NCBI RefSeq assembly: GCF_000938305.1 | Contig: NZ_JYMT01000004.1 | Span: 186,001-250,000 of the forward strand | Source: Bradyrhizobium sp. LTSP885 | Lineage (GTDB): Bacteria; Pseudomonadota; Alphaproteobacteria; Rhizobiales; Xanthobacteraceae | Length of the DNA: 64,000 bases | Direction: 5' to 3' | In this document: in pieces, positions 6,753-17,200 of the stretch | How positions within the stretch are numbered: position 1 is the stretch's first letter | Layout of the letters: every line of letters starts with the position of its first letter | Made by a program: the position numbers and the translations under genes | The notes under the pieces: model-generated | Seen by the model: the letters and a program-made list of their open reading frames with translations, nothing else | The model's database searches: none | What the model was told of the DNA's origin: nothing

Positions 6753-9700
6753 TCAGTCTTTCAGTGCGTTAAAGATCGCAGTGAAGCCGTACGCATTACC
6801 GATGATCGGCGTAGCCTGAAGCGCACGGATATCGTTGTTCGAGAACTTGCCCGTCAATGCGTGTCCGGGGATGGCGGCAATGTTCGCCATCTTGTTCACG
6901 GTCGTTAGCGCAGCGGGAGTGCTGAGCACGTTGCCGTCGATGCCTTGGCTGTACGTGTTGAACTTCAGCGCATCCATGCCGAGCATCGTTGCAACAGGAT
7001 CGCTCCACATAGGAAGCCAACCAGTCATGTTGCTCAGACCGATTGCACCGCGAGCGAGCTTGTCCACCGACAGGTTCTCAGTGCGACCGTTGATAGCCTG
7101 CTTCACTCCGTACGCAGTAGCAGCAGTCGCGAGCCCAGCGAGGAACGTGTAAGCCGTCTCCGTGTCAGCAAGCCGGAAGTTACGTCCCGCCTGCTTCTCA
7201 AGCGCGAGCATGGGGAACGCCTTCAGATGCCAGAACAGAGAAGACACGCCGTCCTTGTGAAATAGGATGCTGCTCTCGCCTGCCATCGCCTTCTGCACAA
7301 CTTGGTTCACGTGTCTGTTCAATGCCAGGGCAAAGTCTTCCGCGTCCTTCGGGTCCCACTTGTCGAGGTTCAGCTTGTGCAGCATACCGTCCTTGAACTC
7401 GACAATAGCGGTCTTACGCTTCTTCGCACCAACTGGCGGATTGACGTATTGCTTCGCGATGCGCGCGTACAGCTTCGGATCGAGACCGATGTCCGCAGCA
7501 CGCTCCGGGGTCAAGTCCTTCGCGAGCCCTGCCATGTTTTGCATGATCTTGTCAGCAGCCGACGTGACAGCAATGCGCTGCTGGAAGTTACGCACGGCGT
7601 AGAAGCCAGACGTGTATCCCTGCAAACGCTGGCCTTGGTTCAGGACCGTAGACAGCTTCTGCATCAGGTCAGACTGAGCCGGGCCATGCCTGTCCATGTC
7701 GAGATTGAAGTCATCACGGAACAGCTTCTCTTCGGGCACCAGCACGTGCATGTGCTTTAGCTCCTTCACCAACTCCGACGTAGGGTTGGTAGCAGCGCCG
7801 CGCAGCGCGTAGCCTGTGTGATCGAACCACCGTCGCAAGCCAACTGCTGCGATAGACGCGCCTGTCTCTGCCAACTGTGTCAGACCAAGCTGGTTCAGCA
7901 GTGCGAGGTTCGTTGCCTTCTTGATGTTCGAGTAGATCGGACTGAGGCCACCGGCCACCGGGCCAGCGTCGAAGTACGAGAACATGTGGTCGATGTCTTC
8001 GCCTGTCAGATGACGATCCTTGTCGATCAGGTGATTGAACTTGTCCAACGAGCCTGCACCGGCAGCAACCGGCTTGCTTCCTCCGCGAGCGGCTTGCTCC
8101 TGTAGGATTGCGTCCTTGATGTCTGCGCGATCCATACGCGAGTAGATGCCCTTGCGAGCAAGCGCCGCGTTACCAGACGTACCGCGAGCACGTCGCGAGA
8201 TCAGCCGAGCGATGTCCGTGTCAACAAGGTCCATCATGCTAATGCCGTTCGAGGAAGTGAACCGCATGTCTACGTCGATGCGTCCCTTAGTGTGTGCAGC
8301 CTGCGAACGCTGCGCAGCCTCGCCGGTCAGCTTGTCGATAAGCTTGTCGGCCTCGTGCGTTGAATGTCCATTGCGGATCAGGCTCTCACGAAGGAAGTCG
8401 CGTCCGTCCTGTTGCAAGATACCGATCAGGTTAGTGTCGGTGCCTCGCTCACCAGCACGTGCACGCGCAACCATAGCAGACGCGTACTTGTCTGCGTCCT
8501 CTGGCGACATGCCGTGCGCATGCTGGTACGCTTCCGATACTGCGTTCGTGATGTCTGCGGGAGACTTGCGCCCCTGCCGGATCATCTTCTCGATTGCAGC
8601 GCCGCTCCACTTCTGAGGATAGTATCCGGAGTATGCGGAGAGAGCTTCGTAACCCTTGATGCTGCCTTCACCGGGACGGCCCTTGCCGATCTCAATGTCA
8701 GTGGCAGACCAGCGGTCCACTGCATCCGCAGCACCACGCACACTATCAGGTAGCGAGCGCTGCGTACCAGCAGGCTCAAGCTTACGAGCGTTAAGCTCAG
8801 CGATAACCTGTCTGTTGAACTTCTCTCGCTCTGCGCTGTTCGTGATCCTATCGTACCACGACAGACCGTTCTCTTTCGCGTACAGCTTCATCGCGTCTTC
8901 GTACGCAGGCATGAATGATCCGAGTAGCTGTTTCTCGTAATGATCCTTCAGCATTGCAGCCGAGCGGTTATTCCGCACAACGCCGCTTGCGTTCTCGAAC
9001 ATGTCATAAGCCAGCCTCTTCGCCACGGACGAACCGGAGCGCCACATACGGTCGAAGTCAGATGCCAGCGGCGATGCCGACAGCGCGTCATGGAAGCGCG
9101 CACCAGCCTTGGCAACGTTATCGCCAGCCTGCCCCTTCGCGCTCAGTGCGCTGTACTTCTCGTTGTACTCCTGCTCAACACCCGAGCGCGACAACCAGCG
9201 CCGAGCGTTGGTAATCATGGTCGTGATGCGTTGGTTAGGAATGGTAGCGATAGAGCCCTGCGCCTGTAGCTGGCGAGCGCCCATTGATCCGCCATTCTCA
9301 CCTTGCACGTCCTGCATGGTCGCGCCTTCGCGCACCACGTTCTCACCTGGGCTTGCCGGAGCGGCTTCAAGATCGGACAGCTTGATGACCTTACCCTCGC
9401 CTCCTTCCGTTGTGGATGGCAGGACGATGGTCTCTTGCGGAAACTCTTCTTCCGCGTTCTGTGCAGCCCGCGTGCCGTACACGTCGTCATGCAGATGCGT
9501 CTCGTTCCGGATGTCGCGAGCAGCCAGCGGCGCACCTTCGGCCACGGTCTCGTCGAACTCCCTAGCGGCCTTCTGCACTGCCTCGTTGGCGTGCACTTCG
9601 CTTCGGTTATGCTTCAGGCCAGCGCCAGCAATGCCGAACACCATGCCACCAAGACCGGCAGCGGGGATGCTCGTCCAGTCTCCGGTAGTCCCGGCCTCAA

Positions 9701-10313
9701 AGCCAATGGTCGCCGCGCCAGCCTGTGTGAGTGCGCCAGAGGCAGCGCTGCCCGCGAGCCGTCCCCACTTCGTTGCGAGGATACCGCCCTTGAACGTGGA
9801 CGCTGCACCGCCAGACAACACCGAGAGCGGCGTATCAAGGTCAACGATGCCAGCCAGCCCTGCCGCAACGAACGTGCTGAAGCCTCCGCGACGTTCAAGT
9901 ATCTCCTGCTTGTGGATACGATCCGTCATGTCCGTTAGGATCATGCCAGCTTCCGTCTCTGACGTAGCAAGGCGGTACTGCTTCTCTAACGTCTGCGGGA
10001 TGCGATCACGGTTACGCTTGATGAAGTCGTCAGCGTTGTAACTCTTGTCCGGCTCAGGCGCGAGTGTCGCACGCTCAAGACGTTTGTACGTGTCGTACGC
10101 GAAGTTGCCTCCGCTCGTGAACGACTTCATCACGCTGTCGTTGAAGACGGTAAGAGCGTCGTCTGTAACTGTACCGTCACCGAGCGTAACCGTGCTCGCA
10201 GCGTTCTCTTCTCTGATCGTCTTCGACGTAGCTTCCCGGCCGATGGTGTTCGTGTCGGGGAGTTTGATTAGACCGGGAACAGCTTCATCTGCTGTGTCGG
10301 TAAGTTCAGTCAT
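6753..10313 (-). CDS. Internal virion (core) protein, T7 gp16-like position
   Basis: A 1186-aa protein immediately upstream of the tail fibre, where T7 has gp16 (1318 aa), the large core protein ejected into the host to form a DNA translocation channel. Near residues 155-230 are Gly/Ala-rich hydrophobic segments (AAGLAGIVDLDTPLSVLSGG, then GLGGMVFGIAGAGL) that could insert into membrane, and more near 1080. The rest is highly helical and charged. I see no lytic transglycosylase motif at the N-terminus, unlike T7 gp16. A wall hydrolase domain is instead in the neighbouring 1082-aa protein. The identification is by order, size and composition. Confidence 0.85.
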   Translation of the reverse strand: MTELTDTADEAVPGLIKLPDTNTIGREATSKTIREENAASTVTLGDGTVTDDALTVFNDSVMKSFTSGGNFAYDTYKRLERATLAPEPDKSYNADDFIKRNRDRIPQTLEKQYRLATSETEAGMILTDMTDRIHKQEILERRGGFSTFVAAGLAGIVDLDTPLSVLSGGAASTFKGGILATKWGRLAGSAASGALTQAGAATIGFEAGTTGDWTSIPAAGLGGMVFGIAGAGLKHNRSEVHANEAVQKAAREFDETVAEGAPLAARDIRNETHLHDDVYGTRAAQNAEEEFPQETIVLPSTTEGGEGKVIKLSDLEAAPASPGENVVREGATMQDVQGENGGSMGARQLQAQGSIATIPNQRITTMITNARRWLSRSGVEQEYNEKYSALSAKGQAGDNVAKAGARFHDALSASPLASDFDRMWRSGSSVAKRLAYDMFENASGVVRNNRSAAMLKDHYEKQLLGSFMPAYEDAMKLYAKENGLSWYDRITNSAEREKFNRQVIAELNARKLEPAGTQRSLPDSVRGAADAVDRWSATDIEIGKGRPGEGSIKGYEALSAYSGYYPQKWSGAAIEKMIRQGRKSPADITNAVSEAYQHAHGMSPEDADKYASAMVARARAGERGTDTNLIGILQQDGRDFLRESLIRNGHSTHEADKLIDKLTGEAAQRSQAAHTKGRIDVDMRFTSSNGISMMDLVDTDIARLISRRARGTSGNAALARKGIYSRMDRADIKDAILQEQAARGGSKPVAAGAGSLDKFNHLIDKDRHLTGEDIDHMFSYFDAGPVAGGLSPIYSNIKKATNLALLNQLGLTQLAETGASIAAVGLRRWFDHTGYALRGAATNPTSELVKELKHMHVLVPEEKLFRDDFNLDMDRHGPAQSDLMQKLSTVLNQGQRLQGYTSGFYAVRNFQQRIAVTSAADKIMQNMAGLAKDLTPERAADIGLDPKLYARIAKQYVNPPVGAKKRKTAIVEFKDGMLHKLNLDKWDPKDAEDFALALNRHVNQVVQKAMAGESSILFHKDGVSSLFWHLKAFPMLALEKQAGRNFRLADTETAYTFLAGLATAATAYGVKQAINGRTENLSVDKLARGAIGLSNMTGWLPMWSDPVATMLGMDALKFNTYSQGIDGNVLSTPAALTTVNKMANIAAIPGHALTGKFSNNDIRALQATPIIGNAYGFTAIFNALKD

Positions 10314-10325
10314 GTTGCTCCTTGT

Positions 10326-10353
10326 GCTGGCCTGCGCGTTAACACAGGCCAGC
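10326..10353 (-). other. Intergenic 11-bp RNA hairpin between core protein genes
   Basis: On the minus strand GCTGGCCTGTG pairs fully (one G-U) with CGCAGGCCAGC around a TTAACG loop, ending just before the AAGGAG of the next gene. There is no T-tract. An RNase III-type processing or stabilising hairpin, as between T7 late genes, is the likely reading. Confidence 0.55.
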
Positions 10354-10361
10354 TAGTTGAA

Positions 10362-13300
10362 TTATTGAGGTCCAGACATAGGCACCTCAGATGCCGCAGC
10401 ATCCTTGATTGCCTTACCAGCGCCACGGAACATGTTGTCCCACGCGCGGGTCCAGGTCCCTACGGACTGTTGATCCTTGTTGTACTCGTCTCCGATGGAC
10501 TTGACCTTGATGTGCATCGGGTTACCGAGGGTCTGCTTACGAGTGGCGTCCTTGTACAGGTCCACTGTCATCACACCCATCTCAGCATCGTACGTCACGT
10601 GCACGGGCGGGCTGAGTGCACGCTCGTTATTGTAGTTCGTAACGTTGTCGAACTTACCGGGCGCAATCGCAGAGGCGATGCCTTCCGGGCTGAACGATTT
10701 CTCAAAGCTGGCAGCGTGGCCCAGTGCGTTACCAACAGAGCCGGGCACTCGATCCTTCCACGACTTGCCCCAGAGCTTGTCGCCGTACTTCTCGACGTAC
10801 GCGCCGACAGCATCTTCAACGGCAGTCGCGCCGTAGCCCTTGACGCCCATTTCCTTCGCGATCTCTTTGCCGGGCCGGTCGATGACCAGATTGCCTAGCA
10901 CAGGCGTAGCGCGTGCCTGCATGTCCTGTATCGCCTTCTCCATCGAGACTTCTGGGCTCTCGTTCGGGTTCATCTGATGGTAGACTTCAGCCCGATCCGT
11001 AACGAACTTCGTAGCGATGCTCTGGTTACGGAGAATGTGTTCGCGGTTGCTTCGGTCCTCAGTCTGGAACAGAGTCGGCAGGAAGCCGTGTGATGTACGC
11101 TCAAGCAATGCCGCGTCCATCTTGGTCTTCAGCGTCTGGTCCCAGATAACATCCTTCTTGATCCTGTCGTTAGGATCACGAGAAGGATTGCTCAGCATTT
11201 CGTGCGCCTTCAACAATGCTTCCGCGTTGTTGAGGTCGCCGGAGTTCAACAGGTACGCCTGCTCAAGAAGCGAGCGCGTGTTGTCGTCACCGACCACCTT
11301 AGACAGGTAGCCAGGACTGATAGCCGGTGCGGTCTTCAATGACAGCCACGCGTCGTACGCATCGACTGCGGATTGCTTCAGCTTACCGTCCTTATCGACT
11401 AGGCTTCCGGACAGACCACCAGTAAGCTGCGCCTGCGTCTGTTTATCGACAACATCGTGCTGCTGCATTTCGAGCATCACGGAGCGTAGCAGTGCAGGCT
11501 TAGCATCAGCGGCTTGCATTTCGCCGCGCGATACCTTGTCAGAGTATTCCTTAGACCACTTGTCCTTGATCTGCTGGATACCATACTCTTGCGCACTGAC
11601 CTTCGTCTCCTGACCATGATCGTTCGTGATCTTGATCTGTGTGCCGCTGATGTTGCCAAGACCCCATCCATTAGAGAGCGCGCGTTGCACTGAAGCTTTC
11701 TGCGCGTCCTGCTCTGCACGGTCCTTCGCAAGCGTCTTGGCTTCCGAGCGCATCGTGTTCACGTACGACTGACTGTCGGCGAACATCTTGCCGACGATAT
11801 GCTGTACGTCCTTCTCGGTCGCATCGTACTTCGTAGCGATCTTCTTCGCCTGCTCCGCAACCGTCTTGAAGTCACCGCCAGTAGCGATCTGTTGATACAG
11901 ACCACCAAGCTCGTTGAGCATGTCAACGTTGCCCAGCTTGGACGACTCCTTGCCTTCCGCCCTGATCTTGTCAGCAGCGGACTGCGCAAGAGCCTTGGCG
12001 TTAGCGTCGTTCAGGAGACCAGCCTTGTGCGTCTTGTCGATGTCGGCAAGGATCGCGTCGAGGTTATCGCCCTTCTCCGCACGCGACAGGATATCGTTCC
12101 TGTACTTCTCGCGGTCCACGTTGAACTCGGTCTGCTGCTTATCGTTGAAGCGCTTCTGAGCCTTGATGACTTCATCGACTTCGTTCGGCTTGACCTTCAA
12201 GCTGTACAGCGTAGCAAGGCCACCAGCATCACGGAACAACGTATCGTCACCAGCATCGAAGCTACGGCGCATAGCGTCAGCAACAGCCGTACCCTTCTCT
12301 TCGTCGTTCAATCCCTTGTAGCCGAGGATGACTTGCTGGATTTCGTTTGATCCAGCACGCTGAGCCACGCCCGTAACGGCCACGCCTTCTTGAGACGGGA
12401 CAGCGTTGATGTCTCCCGGCGTGCCAGCAGCAAGCGAAGTCGCAGTGACTTGCGGGGCAACCACAGAGCCGCGCTCAGTAGCCGCGTTCGCCTTACCGAC
12501 GAAGATATGTCCACCGATCTTGATCTGACCACCGGAGCGCTCAGTCTCGGACTTCAGCCACGTAGGCGTCGTGTTCGTCTGATCGCCATCGGCTACCAGC
12601 TTGGACATACCGGCCGGGCTGTAGTAGTGCGTAGCGCCGCCCGTAGGATCGACATGCTTGCCACTCATGACAGCATCGAACACCTCGCCTGCCCGCTCAT
12701 ACACCGGGTAGCCGGGTCCGTAGGTCCGGACAAGATCGTTCCCGCCCGGTCCATCGTTCCAGGCTGAGAACTGTTTGGGCTGACGAGACACGCCTGCGAT
12801 GCTGGACGGCCAGCGGCCATCAGTGGCGCGGTTTCTGAGGACGTGCGCAACAGCGGCCAGCCCGTCAGCGCCCTCATTGGCGGCCTCGCCAAGCATCGTA
12901 CGAATGCCGATATCACGGTCAGTTGCACTCGGCGTCATGACGGCTTCGACAGGCATAGGCGAGAGCGCCAGCGGCTGCGCCGGGTCGCGCCGGGATGCCG
13001 TCGCGCTCGTACGCGCGGTCGAGGAGATCATCGTAGTGAACGAGTTGATGCGCTCACCACGATTGAACTCGCTGTTCTTCAGCATCTGTTGGGATGTCAG
13101 TCGGGGTGACATATCCTCGAACGCTGCGCTCGCTACCTTGCGTGCGTTAGGGTCCGTAATGCCCTTGAGCATGTCGGCCCGGTCTTGCATGAGCTTCTGC
13201 TGATACTGCTTCGGGTCCATCTGCTTATCGGTCTGGTCGATAGCGATGGTAGCATTGGTGAACCACTGGTTCACATTGTCCCGAGCCTGAAGAGTACGAT

Positions 13301-13610
13301 AGCCCTGAGCGGTGAACGCATTACCCGTCTCAAGCATCTGCTGCTCAGTCGCACCGCTCTGGTACGCGACCTTGCCTTCAGTAATGAAGTCGTCTTTCTT
13401 CTTCTCGAACTCCTGCGCGAGAATACCCTCAACGCCATGCAGGGCCTGCGTGAGACCATCGTCCCTCGTCAGGCTCTGTGCGCTAGGCGTATTCGGCGCA
13501 TGGATGTTCGCGATCTGTAGAGAACGATCAGGGCGAGGCTGCTGCGCGTTCATCGCGAGCGGGTCTTGAACTACCTCGCGTCGTCCGTTTTGTGCATTGG
13601 CGTTCGCCAT
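10362..13610 (-). CDS. Internal virion protein with SleB-type cell wall hydrolase domain (T7 gp15-like position)
   Basis: A 1082-aa core protein. Residues about 235-345 carry a SleB/CwlJ-like hydrolase_2 domain: MLGEAANEGADGLAAVAHVL with the conserved Glu, then an Asn-Arg block, QFSAWN and GATHYYSP, all typical of that family. The rest is a long helical, charged body expected for an ejected core protein. In T7 the muralytic activity is in gp16; here it appears in the gp15-position protein, upstream of the large core gene. It probably opens the peptidoglycan locally during DNA ejection. Domain recognition is confident; the gp15 equivalence rests on gene order. Confidence 0.88.
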   Translation of the reverse strand: MANANAQNGRREVVQDPLAMNAQQPRPDRSLQIANIHAPNTPSAQSLTRDDGLTQALHGVEGILAQEFEKKKDDFITEGKVAYQSGATEQQMLETGNAFTAQGYRTLQARDNVNQWFTNATIAIDQTDKQMDPKQYQQKLMQDRADMLKGITDPNARKVASAAFEDMSPRLTSQQMLKNSEFNRGERINSFTTMISSTARTSATASRRDPAQPLALSPMPVEAVMTPSATDRDIGIRTMLGEAANEGADGLAAVAHVLRNRATDGRWPSSIAGVSRQPKQFSAWNDGPGGNDLVRTYGPGYPVYERAGEVFDAVMSGKHVDPTGGATHYYSPAGMSKLVADGDQTNTTPTWLKSETERSGGQIKIGGHIFVGKANAATERGSVVAPQVTATSLAAGTPGDINAVPSQEGVAVTGVAQRAGSNEIQQVILGYKGLNDEEKGTAVADAMRRSFDAGDDTLFRDAGGLATLYSLKVKPNEVDEVIKAQKRFNDKQQTEFNVDREKYRNDILSRAEKGDNLDAILADIDKTHKAGLLNDANAKALAQSAADKIRAEGKESSKLGNVDMLNELGGLYQQIATGGDFKTVAEQAKKIATKYDATEKDVQHIVGKMFADSQSYVNTMRSEAKTLAKDRAEQDAQKASVQRALSNGWGLGNISGTQIKITNDHGQETKVSAQEYGIQQIKDKWSKEYSDKVSRGEMQAADAKPALLRSVMLEMQQHDVVDKQTQAQLTGGLSGSLVDKDGKLKQSAVDAYDAWLSLKTAPAISPGYLSKVVGDDNTRSLLEQAYLLNSGDLNNAEALLKAHEMLSNPSRDPNDRIKKDVIWDQTLKTKMDAALLERTSHGFLPTLFQTEDRSNREHILRNQSIATKFVTDRAEVYHQMNPNESPEVSMEKAIQDMQARATPVLGNLVIDRPGKEIAKEMGVKGYGATAVEDAVGAYVEKYGDKLWGKSWKDRVPGSVGNALGHAASFEKSFSPEGIASAIAPGKFDNVTNYNNERALSPPVHVTYDAEMGVMTVDLYKDATRKQTLGNPMHIKVKSIGDEYNKDQQSVGTWTRAWDNMFRGAGKAIKDAAASEVPMSGPQ

Positions 13611-13618
13611 GATGCTCC

Positions 13619-14131
13619 TTATTTGGGTCTGCTACTCTGCCAGAGCTTCGTTGCGTCAGTGGCGAAGTTCAGCATGTAGGTTGCGGGATTGGGTTGCGGT
13701 ATCGGGCTGTAGTCCATCTGCATGGCAGCCTGCCACGTGCTCTGTGTGTTCTGGTTGTCGATCTGAAGATACTGCGACTTGAGGTCGGCCTTGCGGCGGC
13801 TCTGTGCCATGGCCGCGTTGTTGTCGATGTCGAACAACACGTCATTCACTGAGCGTCCACCTACACCAGCGGCAGCAGCAGACGCTTCCGCCTGCGCTTC
13901 CGTTAGGTACGCGCTACGCTCAATGCTGAACTGTTGCTCAGCACTGGCGTCACGCGCCATGTTGGCATTCGTAACAAGCACGTTCTGATTAGCTGCGAGA
14001 GACAGCTTCGTCATCGTGTTCTTGTAGTCCTGCCACTTCTGTTTGGCGTCAGCATCCTCTTTGGCAGTCTTGTACGACATACCATTACGCAGAGCCGACA
14101 ACCCGCCACTAAGGGCTAGGTCGGCCCACAT
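13619..14131 (-). CDS. Internal virion protein, T7 gp14-like
   Basis: A 170-aa protein between tail tube protein B and the large core proteins, the place of T7 gp14 (196 aa), which is ejected into the outer membrane at infection. The N-terminus has a weak hydrophobic stretch, the centre is Ala-rich helix (EAQAEASAAAAGVGG), and Gln/Asn are frequent, all typical of gp14-type proteins. Its ATG at 14131 overlaps the TAA of the previous gene (TAATG), indicating coupled translation. Confidence 0.8.
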   Translation of the reverse strand: MWADLALSGGLSALRNGMSYKTAKEDADAKQKWQDYKNTMTKLSLAANQNVLVTNANMARDASAEQQFSIERSAYLTEAQAEASAAAAGVGGRSVNDVLFDIDNNAAMAQSRRKADLKSQYLQIDNQNTQSTWQAAMQMDYSPIPQPNPATYMLNFATDATKLWQSSRPK

Positions 14132-16560
14132 TAACTTCCTCCATTATGGTTTGCGATCCGACGACCGCGCTTGTTGTACTGACCGACGTATTCAATATCG
14201 AGCAGCGTCATCGGAAGATGACTGTCTGAATAGAACTCGATCTCCGCGTCGGTGACGTTGTGTCGGAACGGCAGGATGAATTTCTCGTCGCTCAGCGCCT
14301 GTTCGCCTACGATGTTATCGACTGAGCCTACGAGCCTTGCATTGAAGGCAACCTCCTCACCGTCTCCGTACTCCGACCGGACGCGACCAGCGATGTAGCC
14401 GGTATCGGACAGTGAGGCGATGAAGTGCTTCACCACCAGCTTAGCGTTACCGATGACAACGCCGTTCTGATCCTTCACGCGCTGCATCGTTGGCATGTAT
14501 CGTGACAGGTACTTCGTACCGACGATCAGGCTTCCGCCCTTCATAGTCTTGTTCAGAGTGACGACAACACCAGTGCCAGGAACGAGACCAATGCTCTTAA
14601 TGCTTGCTGTAAGGCCAGGCGTTGGGCAACCTGTGCCCTGCACGCACACCAGCTTGTTCGTACCGAGAAAGCCGTACGGCAGGACGAACGACTGAAAGCA
14701 GTTGTTCACGTCGAACCGTTGGTCGAGATAGACTGCATAGTCCAGACTTGCACTCTTCTGCACGTTGAGTGGCATACGAAGCAGATAAAACTCCGTTCCG
14801 TTCTGCTGAATGAGGTACAGCACGTCATCGCTGAAGAAGCTGTAAACGATCTTCTGATCGAAACTCCACGCGGACCAAGCCGTCTGCACCTTCTTATCGT
14901 TTTCCCAGATGTACTGGTAGAGGTACACCCACGTCTGATCTGTGCCTGTGTGCACAAGCAGCGTCTCGTAGTTCGCGGATGCAGTCAGATGGCTTGCTTT
15001 GCCGGTGATGTACTCGTTCACGTGTTGCGTGATCGGTCGGCTGTCGTTCATTTCCGACGTGCTCTCCGAGAAGAACTCGCGAATGCCGGTGTACATACCG
15101 AAGTTGGACGCGAAGAAGATGTTGCGACCAGCGGAGACAGGATGCGCCAGCGGCTCGCTCTCGAACGATGTCGTAAGAACGAGCGTAGCGTTAGCCGGAG
15201 TTAGCGCTGTACGACCGAACGCAATGTGTTGCGCCTTCCTCGTAAAGCACACGAGGTCTTTGTTGAACTGCACAGCAGCCAGCATCTGAGAACTATCGGC
15301 CGTAGAGTTGATGTCGATGCGGTCAGTATCGGCCAGCGCAGAAGCCGAGCCGCGCCAGAAGTTCGTCGGTCGGTTCGTACGCGACATAATAACGTTAGAG
15401 CCTGACAGGAACACGAGGCGTCCCTGAAAGCGCGTCACGTCGTTGATTGTGCTACCGACGAAGGACGGGTCCGGGTTAGATGCACTAGTGCCTACACCAC
15501 GCGGATCGTACGCTTCTCGCATGAAGCGGAACACGCCGCCGCTGTACGTGAGCTTGCACGGCATAGTGTCGGGAGAGAACACCGTGTTCGTATAAGGAGC
15601 AACGCACTCTCGCCAGTAGCCAGCCATACCAAACGCAGATGCATCCGGCGTCGTGCTGGCTTCCATTCCCGAGGCTATAAACTTGAACCACAGGTCCTTA
15701 TCCGCTTCTGTATGCTCCGCTATGCGTACCGCGTAGTAGTGTGGTGCCATGCGAGGAAGATCAGAAGTCTTGATTACTGTGTCGGTACACACCTTGAAGT
15801 TAACGCCAGCCTCGCCATCGTTGACCGTCGCAGTGAACGTTCCGCTAGGCTTCTTAATCAGAAGAAGATCGTCCTTACGAGTGATGGACCAAGTGCTGAT
15901 AGTTCCGCTACCATAGAGCGTATGCCCTGCGTATCCGTTCGGATGTGTAACACCGAACGTAGTAGTCAGCGCATCGTAAAGCAGGTTTGCGATGTTCAGC
16001 GTACTCGACCAGATGGGATCGTCCGGGTTTGCACCGTTAGGTGTAGCGTAGTACGCGACCGTTACACCGTCGATGACGATGCTGTACGTTCTAGCGAAGC
16101 CGCCGCCGAGCACTTGGAAGATCGCTGCGCCCTGCCCTTCAGTATTGAAGTACGGTATTGGTGAAGATGACAGGGCGATAGGGAACGTCGGGTTCACCAC
16201 GATGGTCGTGTCTCTGTCGTCTGTACTAGACCGAAGGCGCGCACCGTTAAGGTATGCCGTTGCGTTGGCATCGACAGTCACGGACTGTGCCGTAGCGTTC
16301 AGGTCGAACACGGTAGCCGTACCGACCTTGTACATCGCGAGGAACTTCTTCCCGTCGCGCGCAGTGAAGTTATGCCAGGACGGTGCCGCTGCTGATATAC
16401 CTAAGTACCCAACAAGATCCGTAGGTGGTCTGCGCATTAGTCCGTGCACAGGGTTCGCACTCATGTTCTCTTGAAGAGTGCACTGACCGTCGAGGCGATC
16501 TCGTGCAGGCTGCTGCGACACACCTTGCAGCAACGAGCCCGCTGATCCGTCTACCTTCAT
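14131..16560 (-). CDS. Tail tubular protein B (T7 gp12-like nozzle)
   Basis: An 809-aa tail nozzle protein, near T7 gp12 length (794 aa). The start MKVDGSAGSLLQGVSQQPAR is the hallmark N-terminus of this family, followed by DGQCTLQENMSANPVHGLMR. The remainder is beta-rich, with WRGSASALADTDRIDI near residue 400, typical of the nozzle beta-propeller. It follows tail tube A with ATGA overlap. The protein forms the end of the tail and binds the fibres. Assignment is secure. Confidence 0.95.
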   Translation of the reverse strand: MKVDGSAGSLLQGVSQQPARDRLDGQCTLQENMSANPVHGLMRRPPTDLVGYLGISAAAPSWHNFTARDGKKFLAMYKVGTATVFDLNATAQSVTVDANATAYLNGARLRSSTDDRDTTIVVNPTFPIALSSSPIPYFNTEGQGAAIFQVLGGGFARTYSIVIDGVTVAYYATPNGANPDDPIWSSTLNIANLLYDALTTTFGVTHPNGYAGHTLYGSGTISTWSITRKDDLLLIKKPSGTFTATVNDGEAGVNFKVCTDTVIKTSDLPRMAPHYYAVRIAEHTEADKDLWFKFIASGMEASTTPDASAFGMAGYWRECVAPYTNTVFSPDTMPCKLTYSGGVFRFMREAYDPRGVGTSASNPDPSFVGSTINDVTRFQGRLVFLSGSNVIMSRTNRPTNFWRGSASALADTDRIDINSTADSSQMLAAVQFNKDLVCFTRKAQHIAFGRTALTPANATLVLTTSFESEPLAHPVSAGRNIFFASNFGMYTGIREFFSESTSEMNDSRPITQHVNEYITGKASHLTASANYETLLVHTGTDQTWVYLYQYIWENDKKVQTAWSAWSFDQKIVYSFFSDDVLYLIQQNGTEFYLLRMPLNVQKSASLDYAVYLDQRFDVNNCFQSFVLPYGFLGTNKLVCVQGTGCPTPGLTASIKSIGLVPGTGVVVTLNKTMKGGSLIVGTKYLSRYMPTMQRVKDQNGVVIGNAKLVVKHFIASLSDTGYIAGRVRSEYGDGEEVAFNARLVGSVDNIVGEQALSDEKFILPFRHNVTDAEIEFYSDSHLPMTLLDIEYVGQYNKRGRRIANHNGGS

Positions 16561-17186
16561 CGGATAAGACCACCGATCAGGTTCGGATTGCGAGAGTAGC
16601 CAGCGCCACGAATGCCGCTGAGTAGTTTACGCGCAGTCGGATTGTCGAGCGCGTTCGTGCCGAGCATCGTAAGCTCTTTCGCACGCAAGCGCTCCCACGC
16701 CATCATGACTTCGCTCTGAAGCCTACCGCTCTTGAACGTGTCACCGTCGTCGTCGTTGTAGATTGCTTCACGTGCCTTGTGCCGCAGGAAGCCCGAGGCG
16801 ACGGACGGCATGTCCTCAATAGCTACGCGCGTGATGATGTCCACCGCGACGCTCTTGTTCAGAACGTCAGAGTGCAAGTACGTGTCGTAGATGAAGTTGC
16901 CGCGTCGAACGTACCTAGCCTTCTCTTTAGGATCAGACAGGTTATCGACATCTGAAATGTGCACGTCGAGCGCGGATGCGGGGACCGCTACACGTCCCTC
17001 TGAATTAGGGACCAGCGTTAGCGTGAACTCGCGATTGAACCACCAGCCTATTTGCTGAAGGTCGGTGTCCTCTGTGTCGAGGATGCGGGATGCAGTCTGT
17101 ACGGACGGATGCGTCGTTACAGTAGCACTCACGCCGCTCTCTCCAATCACAGAGAGCATCGAGTTGATAATGGTAGCTCGGTCCAA
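16557..17186 (-). CDS. Tail tubular protein A (T7 gp11-like gatekeeper)
   Basis: A 209-aa protein (T7 gp11 is 196 aa) forming the ring between portal and nozzle. Family features visible are the N-terminal INSMLSVIGESGV, ILDTEDTDLQQIGWWFN near residue 35, and an Asp/Asn-rich middle. The start codon is TTG at 17186; no strong Shine-Dalgarno is seen, only GGATA upstream. It lies just after the terminator that follows the capsid gene, so it should be expressed at a lower level, as T7 genes 11 and 12 are relative to gene 10. Confidence 0.93.
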   Translation of the reverse strand: MDRATIINSMLSVIGESGVSATVTTHPSVQTASRILDTEDTDLQQIGWWFNREFTLTLVPNSEGRVAVPASALDVHISDVDNLSDPKEKARYVRRGNFIYDTYLHSDVLNKSVAVDIITRVAIEDMPSVASGFLRHKAREAIYNDDDGDTFKSGRLQSEVMMAWERLRAKELTMLGTNALDNPTARKLLSGIRGAGYSRNPNLIGGLIR

Positions 17187-17200
17187 GTTATATCCAATGC

